The notes beneath the pieces were generated by a model. It was not told the origin of the DNA and made no database searches. It worked only from the letters and a program-made list of their open reading frames with translations. This document shows positions 57,505 to 64,000 of a stretch of DNA of 64,000 nt, piece after piece. How positions within the stretch are numbered: position 1 is the first letter of the stretch; each line of letters opens with the position of its first letter. The stretch lies in NCBI GenBank assembly GCA_046351595.1, contig JAXLYE010000007.1, forward strand, positions 1 to 64,000, given 5' to 3'. This stretch comes from JAXLYE01 sp046351595 (GTDB lineage Bacteria; Myxococcota_A; Polyangia; Palsa-1104; JAEUJZ01). A program made the position numbers and the translations under genes.

Positions 57505-58557
57505 ATGAGCTTGGCTGTACGCGACATCGAGACCCCGCGCCTGCGCATCCGCGTCCGTGACACCGGCGCCGCGGGGCGCCCCGTCGTGTTCGTCCACGGT
57601 AACATCACCACGGGCGAGTTCTTCGATCAGACGCTGCAGGCGCTGCCGCCGGGCTTCCGCGGCTTCGCGCTGGACCTGCGCGGATTCGGCGACACCGAGG
57701 CCAAGCCGATCGACGCGACGCGCGGTGTGCGCGACTTCAGTGACGATCTGCACGCGCTCATCACGAGCCTGCCCGAGCTGGCCGATCAGAAGCTCGTGCT
57801 GTGCGGCTGGTCCGTCGGCGGCGCCGTGGTCATGCAGTACGCCATCGATCACCCCGAGCACGTCGCCGGCCTGGTGCTGGAGGCGCCGATGTCGCCGTTC
57901 GGCTTCGGCGGCACCAAGGACACCGAGGGCACGCCCTGCTTCGACGACTTCGCCGGCTCGGGCGGCGGCACCGCCAACCCCGGCTTCGTCGAGGGCGTGA
58001 AGGCCGGCGACCGCGGCGAGGGCAGCGACACCGCGCCGCGCAAGGTCATGAACGGCTTCTTCTACAAGGCCCCCTTCCGCGTCCCCACCGAGGCCGAGGA
58101 GCGCTACCTGACGGCGCTCCTTTTGACGCGCATCGGTGCCGACCACTACCCCGGTGACGCCGCCTCGTCGCAGAACTGGCCGGGCGTGGCGCCGGGCGCG
58201 CGCGGCATGAATAACTCCCTGTCGCCCAAGTACGTGAACCTGCGCGGCTTCTCGCACGTGGGCACGAAGCCCAAGGTGCTGTGGGTCCGCGGCGCCGACG
58301 ACCAGATCGTCTCGGACAAGTCGCTGTTCTGCTTCGGCACGCTCGGGGAGCTCGGCGTCATCCCGGGCTGGCCCGGCGCCGCGGTCTATCCGTCGCAGCC
58401 CATGGTCTCGCAGATGCGCGCCGTGCTCGACGCGTATGCGAAAAACGGCGGGCAGGTCGAGGAGGTCGTGCTGCCCGACTGCGGCCACTCGCCGCACCTG
58501 GAGAAGCCCGAGGAGTTCAACCGGCTGCTGGCCGACTTCCTGTCCCGCCTCGGCTAG
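57505..58557 (+). CDS. alpha/beta-hydrolase
   Basis: A 350-residue alpha/beta-hydrolase. Oxyanion region VFVHGNITTG, nucleophile elbow GWSVGG (Ser near 102), acid Asp in RGADDQIV, and catalytic His in DCGHSPHL. A cap domain of about 110 residues between them has a Gly-rich loop (FAGSGGGTANPG). Substrate unknown; esterases, haloperoxidases and C-C hydrolases share this layout. ATG with GAGGGAG 6 bases upstream. It is probably co-transcribed with the following small gene (12-base gap). Confidence 0.88.
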   Translation: MSLAVRDIETPRLRIRVRDTGAAGRPVVFVHGNITTGEFFDQTLQALPPGFRGFALDLRGFGDTEAKPIDATRGVRDFSDDLHALITSLPELADQKLVLCGWSVGGAVVMQYAIDHPEHVAGLVLEAPMSPFGFGGTKDTEGTPCFDDFAGSGGGTANPGFVEGVKAGDRGEGSDTAPRKVMNGFFYKAPFRVPTEAEERYLTALLLTRIGADHYPGDAASSQNWPGVAPGARGMNNSLSPKYVNLRGFSHVGTKPKVLWVRGADDQIVSDKSLFCFGTLGELGVIPGWPGAAVYPSQPMVSQMRAVLDAYAKNGGQVEEVVLPDCGHSPHLEKPEEFNRLLADFLSRLG

Positions 58558-58569
58558 CGCGAGCCCGCC

Positions 58570-59007
58570 ATGCCCGCCTGGCAGCCTCTCGGCAAGCACC
58601 GCTTCTACATCGAAGGCATGCTGTTCCTGCTCGAGACGGGGGGCGAGCTGACGCCGGCCGAGGCCGCGCAGCTCATCCAAGCGATGACCGACGCGGACAA
58701 GCGCACGCCGGCGCTGGGCATCCTCGTCGACGTCGCGGGCGGCTTCTCGCTGCCGGCCGAGACGCGGCGCACCATCGCGCGGCTGTCGGTCGAGGGGAAC
58801 AGCGCCGGCCGCCCGACCATCCCGATGGCCATCCTCGGCGCCAGCCTGCCGGTGCGGGCGCTGGTGACGCTGCTCATCAACGCGGTGCAGCTCGTCGGCC
58901 GCCAGCGTAACGACCTGCGCTTCTTCACCCAGCGGGACGAGGCCCTCTCCTGGCTGATGCCGCTGGCGCATAAGCGCGGCGAAGACTTCCCGCTGAAGCG
59001 GCCTTGA
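58570..59007 (+). CDS. small STAS-like hypothetical protein
   Basis: A 145-residue protein. The pattern of alternating strands and helices (RFYIEGMLFLLETGG, LGILVDVAGGFSLP, PMAILGASLPVRALVTLLI, DLRFFTQRDEALSWLMP) resembles SpoIIAA/STAS-like domains that report on partner proteins. No catalytic motif is seen. It follows the alpha/beta-hydrolase gene by 12 bases and converges on the adenylate cyclase gene (8 bases between stops). The fold assignment is tentative. Confidence 0.6.
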   Translation: MPAWQPLGKHRFYIEGMLFLLETGGELTPAEAAQLIQAMTDADKRTPALGILVDVAGGFSLPAETRRTIARLSVEGNSAGRPTIPMAILGASLPVRALVTLLINAVQLVGRQRNDLRFFTQRDEALSWLMPLAHKRGEDFPLKRP

Positions 59008-59015
59008 CGACGCGC

Positions 59016-60485
59016 TCAGGGCGCGGGCCGGGCCGCTTCGGCTAGACCGCAGACGCGGTGGGCGCGCTGCTCGTCGGCGAAGCCCTTGAGCTGCAGCGTC
59101 AGCGTCGCCTCGACCTGCAGGCTGCCGCCGAGCTCGCGCTGCACCGCGTCGGAGACCAGGATCTCCTCGGAGCCGGCGCGGCTGCCGAGGCGCGAGGCGA
59201 GGTTGACGACGCTGCCGATCGGCGTGCGCTCGCGCCGCTCGTCCGAGCCGATCTCGCCGAGCACGAGCTCGCCGACGCTGAGCCCGATGCCGATGTGGAC
59301 CGGGCAGCGGAACGCGCTCTTGTCGTTGAGCGACTGGATGGCCGCGCGGATCTCGAGCGCCGCGCGCACCGCCCGCCGCGACCCGTCCGGCCCCGAGAAC
59401 AGCGCCAGCACCGCGTCGCCCATGAACTTGTCGATGACGCCGTTGTGCTGCGTGATGATCTCGGCCTGCCGCCGCAGGTACAGGTTCAAGAGCTCCACCA
59501 CGCCCTCGTCGGACAGCTCGCTGGACAGGGCGGTGTAGCCGCGGATGTCCGTGAACATCACCGCCGCGCGCAGCCGCTCGGTCACAAGCGCCACGCCCTT
59601 CTGCCGCCGCGCGATCGCCTCCAGGGTGTGCCGCGGCAGGAACTTGAGCATGAAGAAGCGCTCGGCCAGCGTCTCGGCCATGCGGTTGAACTGGTTGGCC
59701 ACGACCTGCAGCTCGTCGGTGCGATTGAGCTGGATGCGGACGCTGTAGTCCTCGTGCTGGATCGCCTCGGCGGCGCGGCGGATGAGGCGCAGCGCCAGGT
59801 GCAGCCGCGTCGCCAGGAGCCACGACAGCACCAGCGACAAGAAGAGCGCGACCAGCGAGATCATGACCAGCCGCCGCACCTTGGCGTCGATGGCGGCCAT
59901 GAACGCGTCGATGCGGTAGTCGGCCTCGAGGACGCCGGCGAGCTCGCCGCGGCCGTCGAGGATCGGCGCGTACGCCGAGACCCACGAGCCGTGCGCGTCG
60001 CGGTACAGGCGCGTGTGCGCCGCGGTCCGCGTCGTCAGCACGCGGCGCAGGACCGCGACGTTGTCGGGCACCACCGTGTAGGGATCGCCGACGAACGCGC
60101 GCTCCTGCAGCATCACCGCGAAGAGCAGGCGCCCGGCGCGCTCGGGATCCGGCGGCGGCTGGAAGGTGTAGAGCTGGTCCTCGGGCAGGAAGTTGGCGCG
60201 CTGGACGCGGCGCAGAAAGGCGCGCGTGTGCTGGAACGCGGCCTTGCCGGCGTCCTCGGGCGAGCGGATGGTGCGGTGGCTGTCGCCGTCGATGGACAGG
60301 GCCGCGGTGGCGGCGATGCGCTCGAGCGCCAGGCCGAAGCGCTCCTCTTCAGCGGCGCGCTCGAGGTAGAAGCTGACGACCGCGAAGTAGACGATGGTCA
60401 GGCTCACCGAGAAGACGCTCAGCCCGATGACCTTCAGCGCAAGCTGTCCCTTGGGAACCTGTAACCAGCGCGCGCGTAGAACCAT
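59016..60485 (-). CDS. membrane adenylate/guanylate cyclase with HAMP domain
   Basis: A 489-residue class III cyclase. Two membrane segments (about 20-40 and 205-225) enclose a periplasmic region of about 165 residues with PAS/Cache-like features (VSAYAPILDGRGELAGVLEADY). A HAMP domain follows (about 225-280). The cyclase domain has the metal Asp in FTDIRGYTALSS, the second metal site in DKFMGDAVLALF, and transition-state residues in GSVVNLASRLG. It makes cAMP (or cGMP) in response to an extracytoplasmic signal. It is divergent from msrP, with about 190 bases between. Confidence 0.9.
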   Translation of the reverse strand: MVLRARWLQVPKGQLALKVIGLSVFSVSLTIVYFAVVSFYLERAAEEERFGLALERIAATAALSIDGDSHRTIRSPEDAGKAAFQHTRAFLRRVQRANFLPEDQLYTFQPPPDPERAGRLLFAVMLQERAFVGDPYTVVPDNVAVLRRVLTTRTAAHTRLYRDAHGSWVSAYAPILDGRGELAGVLEADYRIDAFMAAIDAKVRRLVMISLVALFLSLVLSWLLATRLHLALRLIRRAAEAIQHEDYSVRIQLNRTDELQVVANQFNRMAETLAERFFMLKFLPRHTLEAIARRQKGVALVTERLRAAVMFTDIRGYTALSSELSDEGVVELLNLYLRRQAEIITQHNGVIDKFMGDAVLALFSGPDGSRRAVRAALEIRAAIQSLNDKSAFRCPVHIGIGLSVGELVLGEIGSDERRERTPIGSVVNLASRLGSRAGSEEILVSDAVQRELGGSLQVEATLTLQLKGFADEQRAHRVCGLAEAARPAP

Positions 60486-60671
60486 CCAAGCTGTCAGTAT
60501 GCGGCTGTTGGTGAGGTTGGAGCAAGATAGGGCTTGGGTTGCAGCGGGGACCGGCCAACGCGATAAGCTGGCAGGTGAGCCGCGCGACAGACAACGAGCG
60601 AGCCGGAGCCGGAGCCAAAGACGGAAACGGACCCGGAGCGCGAGGCGCCGCGGGCGCAGAGAGGACTGCCG

Positions 60672-61628
<957 letters not shown>

Positions 61629-61697
61629 GCGTCCAGACAGGCGCGCAGGCAAAAGGAAATCGCTGCGCTGCGCCGCCCGCAGCAGAGGCTGTCCACC

Positions 61698-62333
61698 GTG
61701 CGATCCCGATACACCCCTGTCATCAAGACGCTCGTGTTCCTGCTGCTGCTGCTGCCGGCGGCGCGGCTCGGGCTGCAGACCTTCCAGAGCCTGCGCGGCA
61801 CCGGCGACGGACTCGGGGTGAACCCGATCGAAACCCTGACCCACCGCACCGGCGACTGGACGATCTACTGCCTGCTCTTGGGCCTGCTCATCACGCCGCT
61901 GCGGCGGATCACGCGCCAGGCGTGGCTGATCAAGCTGCGGCGCATGCTCGGGCTGTTCGCATTCTTTTACGGCTGCCTGCACTTCAGCGTGTACTGCTTC
62001 GATCAGGTCGCGGTGCAGGGCGACTCGCTGCGCTTCGATCTGGTGCTCAAGGACGTCGCCAAGCGGCCCTACATCACGGTCGGTACGCTGGCGCTGCTCA
62101 GCATGGTGCCGCTGGCCGCGACCTCGACGGCGTGGGCGATCCGCAAGCTCGGCCGCAGGTGGCAGACGCTGCACCGCCTGGTCTATGCCACCGCGATCCT
62201 CGGCATCATCCACTGGACGTGGCTGGTGAAGGCGGACACGCGGCGCCCGCTGTTCTTCGGGCTCCTCCTTTTTTTCCTGCTGGGCGCGCGGTTCCTGTTC
62301 TGGATCCGCGATCAGCGCGCGAGCCGGGCGTAG
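61698..62333 (+). CDS. msrQ: heme-binding membrane subunit of methionine sulfoxide reductase
   Basis: A 211-residue membrane protein with six helices of the ferric-reductase-like family. Heme-ligand His candidates are in FYGCLHFSVYCF and KLGRRWQTLHRLVYAT, and later GIIHWTWLVKAD. It passes electrons from quinones or flavin to periplasmic MsrP. The start is GTG 61698, 69 bases after msrP. It is encoded immediately downstream of msrP as in other proteobacteria. Confidence 0.93.
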   Translation: MRSRYTPVIKTLVFLLLLLPAARLGLQTFQSLRGTGDGLGVNPIETLTHRTGDWTIYCLLLGLLITPLRRITRQAWLIKLRRMLGLFAFFYGCLHFSVYCFDQVAVQGDSLRFDLVLKDVAKRPYITVGTLALLSMVPLAATSTAWAIRKLGRRWQTLHRLVYATAILGIIHWTWLVKADTRRPLFFGLLLFFLLGARFLFWIRDQRASRA

Positions 62334-62857
62334 CTCTACCGGGACGGAGTCCGGCCTCCGGAAGGACTCCCAGAGCCGGGTATCTTCTTATTCCCAGAGC
62401 GCAGATTTCCCCCTGATCAGGTAGTAGGGAACCGGGTTCCTTCTTAGTCGAAGGGAATAACCGAATCGCTACGCGAAAAAGCCTTGCGCCGGCCCTCGAC
62501 GGGGCTAGAGTCGCCAACAAATAACAGCGCTCTGGAACGCTTTGTGGATCTTTCTGGGAACCCTCTGTCAGGGCTCTCGGAAGGTCCTGGCCAGCTTGCG
62601 CTCGCTCTCGCTTGGGGCAGACGGTGACCGGGCCGGTTCCTGAGTCGCGCAGCCGCTCTCGAATCCGTTGAGGAATCCGTCCGCCGCGCAGGCGCAGCGC
62701 TGCTGAGCCCAGCGCCAGGAGCTCAGCGGTATTCCGGAAGTAGGGAGTTTGCCAGGGCTCCTGCCCGCTCAGGCGGAGCGTCTCGCGGGGCAGCGGCGCG
62801 CAAGGTGCGGTCGGCCGCAGCGGGCGCTGATCATCTACGAGCACGAGGAGAAGATCC
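62334..62857. other. gene-free region after msrQ
   Basis: About 520 bases without a supported gene. GGAGTCC (62346-62352) and GGACTCC (62364-62370) form a 7-bp stem soon after the msrQ stop, a likely terminator although no T tract follows. The rest has frames on the minus strand that are not protein-like. The promoter of the BON-domain gene should lie near its right end. Confidence 0.45.
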
Positions 62858-63595
62858 ATGCAGACGCAGAACTGGAGAGCGAGCAGCCGCCTGAGCCAGC
62901 CCGAGGATCCGCGCCGGCAGGGCGACGGGTGCCCCGGGCCGGGCGAGCGAATCGACCGCGGCGGCGGCGAGCACGGGCCGATCTCGGGCGAGGACAGTGA
63001 GAGCTACAGCCGGCAGCGCACGCCCGACCCCGGCGGCTACGGGCACGGCTCACCCAACCACGGCTACGGCGAGCGGAACTCCGGCTACGCCGAGCGCAAC
63101 CCCGGTCGCTCCGGCGCTTCCGACAACGATCGCGGCCTGTCGTCGCTGCGCAGCGGCGGCAACATGGTTGACTTTGGCCACCGCGGCGGCCCCGGGCCCG
63201 CCCTCCCGGCGCGCCCGTTCCAGGGCCGGGGCCCGCGCAACTACAGCCGCTCGAGCGCGCGCATCCGCGAGGACGTCTGCGAGTACCTGTCCGAGGGCTT
63301 CCTCGACGCCAGCGACATCGAGGTCGCGGTCAGCGACGGCATCGTGACGCTCAGCGGCACGGTCACGGATCGGCGCTCGAAGCTTCTGGCCGAGGAGCTG
63401 GCCGAGTCGGTGCTAGGCGTGCTCGACGTCGAGAACCGGCTGCGCATCGCCCCGGCCGCGGCGTCGGCACAAGACGGCGCGCGCTGGCAGCAGCCGGGCG
63501 GTGTCGCCGCGCCGCAGGCAGGGCAGGGCGAGCTGCACGCCGGCGCGAACGAGCCGGTGCAGCAGGGACGGAGCCTGCCGCGGGCCTCGGCCTGA
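62858..63595 (+). CDS. BON-domain protein with disordered N-terminal half
   Basis: A 245-residue protein. ATG 62858 has GAGGAGAAG upstream. Residues 1-125 are rich in Gly, Ser, Arg, Asn and Tyr (repeated GYGER, SGYAERN units) and probably disordered. Residues about 128-195 form a BON domain (IREDVCEYLSEGFLDASDIE, VSDGIVTLSGTVTDRRSKLLA, VLGVLDVENRLRI), a small phospholipid-/surface-binding fold. The C-terminus is Ala/Gln/Gly-rich. No signal peptide is seen, so it is likely cytosolic or at the inner face. Related proteins occur in stress-response islands. Confidence 0.82.
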   Translation: MQTQNWRASSRLSQPEDPRRQGDGCPGPGERIDRGGGEHGPISGEDSESYSRQRTPDPGGYGHGSPNHGYGERNSGYAERNPGRSGASDNDRGLSSLRSGGNMVDFGHRGGPGPALPARPFQGRGPRNYSRSSARIREDVCEYLSEGFLDASDIEVAVSDGIVTLSGTVTDRRSKLLAEELAESVLGVLDVENRLRIAPAAASAQDGARWQQPGGVAAPQAGQGELHAGANEPVQQGRSLPRASA

Positions 63596-63734
63596 CAGCG
63601 GCCTCCGGCGACAGGCGGTGAACCGAGCACCCGGGGCCGCGCAGGCCGCGGCGTCCGCGTCGTATAGCGCAGGGCCTCCAGAGGCAGCGCCGGGGAGATG
63701 GGGAAGCAGGAAGTGGGAAGCAAGGAGGTCTGTC

Positions 63735-64000
63735 ATGGAAAGCAAAGCCAAGCTCGCAGGGCACACCGTTCACCCCATGCTGGTCGTGTTCCCGCTGGGG
63801 CTCCTGGCGACGGCGGTGATCTTCGACGTGATCACGCTGGCGTCGAACAACGGCAAGTTCTCGGAGGCTGCCTTCTACATGATCGGCGCCGGCATCATCG
63901 CCGGTGTGGTCGCCGCGATCTTCGGGCTGATCGACTGGATGCACATCCCTTACAACACGCGCGCCAAGTCCATCGGCCTGTACCACGGCACCGGCAACAT
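63735..64000 (+). CDS. DUF2231 membrane protein (5' part)
   Basis: The start of a gene cut by the window edge. ATG 63735 has AGGAGG 6 bases upstream. The first 88 residues match the DUF2231 opening: GHTVHPMLVVFPLGLLATAVIFDVI, a second membrane helix MIGAGIIAGVVAAIFGLIDW, then a loop with IPYNTRAKSIGLYHG. The family comprises small membrane proteins of unknown function, some proposed to bind heme through the conserved His residues. It lies 140 bases after the BON-domain gene and may be co-regulated with it. Confidence 0.85.
   Translation, partial: MESKAKLAGHTVHPMLVVFPLGLLATAVIFDVITLASNNGKFSEAAFYMIGAGIIAGVVAAIFGLIDWMHIPYNTRAKSIGLYHGTGN

Overview
The window is high-GC bacterial chromosome with dense coding on both strands. 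Many signalling proteins (hybrid and PAS/GAF histidine kinases, an NtrC-type activator, an adenylate cyclase), a kinase-family STAND NTPase fused to a formylglycine-type domain, an ADYC-domain lipoprotein, a thrombospondin-type-3 repeat protein and WD40 lipoproteins together suggest a member of the Myxococcota (delta-proteobacterial type). This is inferred from gene content only; no rRNA or tRNA was recognised.

Left part (1-17 kb), accessory and regulatory: a coiled-coil protein of unknown function; about 0.75 kb of degenerate short-word repeat DNA; a small Cys-cluster protein; an array of six 16-bp palindromes leading into a receiver / VOC / hybrid histidine kinase operon; a convergent NtrC activator plus soluble kinase-like operon, preceded by a palindrome pair and a terminator-like hairpin; an EgtD-like methyltransferase; a three-gene serine-recombinase element; lower-GC cargo-like genes (SMI1/KNR4-like with TPR); and a WD40 lipoprotein.

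Centre (17.5-32.6 kb), the main point of interest: a compact minus-strand gene cluster for a thiazole/oxazole-modified peptide (TOMM / linear azole RiPP). It has a YcaO cyclodehydratase ending in PxPxP, two tiny precursor peptides with the identical core motif WCCCCCCWCH, a ThiF-like leader-binding cyclodehydratase partner, two tandem SagB-family dehydrogenase-like proteins, a CPBP (SagE-type) protease, an amidohydrolase-fold protein that has lost most metal ligands, an ABC-2 exporter pair, and a MacA/MacB-like system (adaptor, two FtsX-type permeases, ATPase). A TolC-like outer membrane channel is divergently transcribed. The inferred flow is: leader recognised by the ThiF-like protein, Cys cyclised by YcaO, azolines oxidised by the dehydrogenase(s), leader removed by the protease, peptide exported across both membranes.

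Right part (33-64 kb), mostly housekeeping: a 5'-truncated STAND-FGE gene as a scar beside the cluster; an ADYC lipoprotein; a cell-wall-themed trio (class A beta-lactamase fold, YhhN lysoplasmalogenase, Tat-exported dipeptide epimerase); an MFS transporter; gluQ, mutM, a Ca-binding repeat protein, an OmpA-type porin, leuS, DUF4142, radD, a large sensor kinase, glmM, an alpha/beta hydrolase, an adenylate cyclase, msrPQ, a BON protein and the start of a DUF2231 gene. Intergenic regions here hold several short repeats (11-bp phased GATCTCGG units before leuS, a GACAAGC heptamer run after gluQ).
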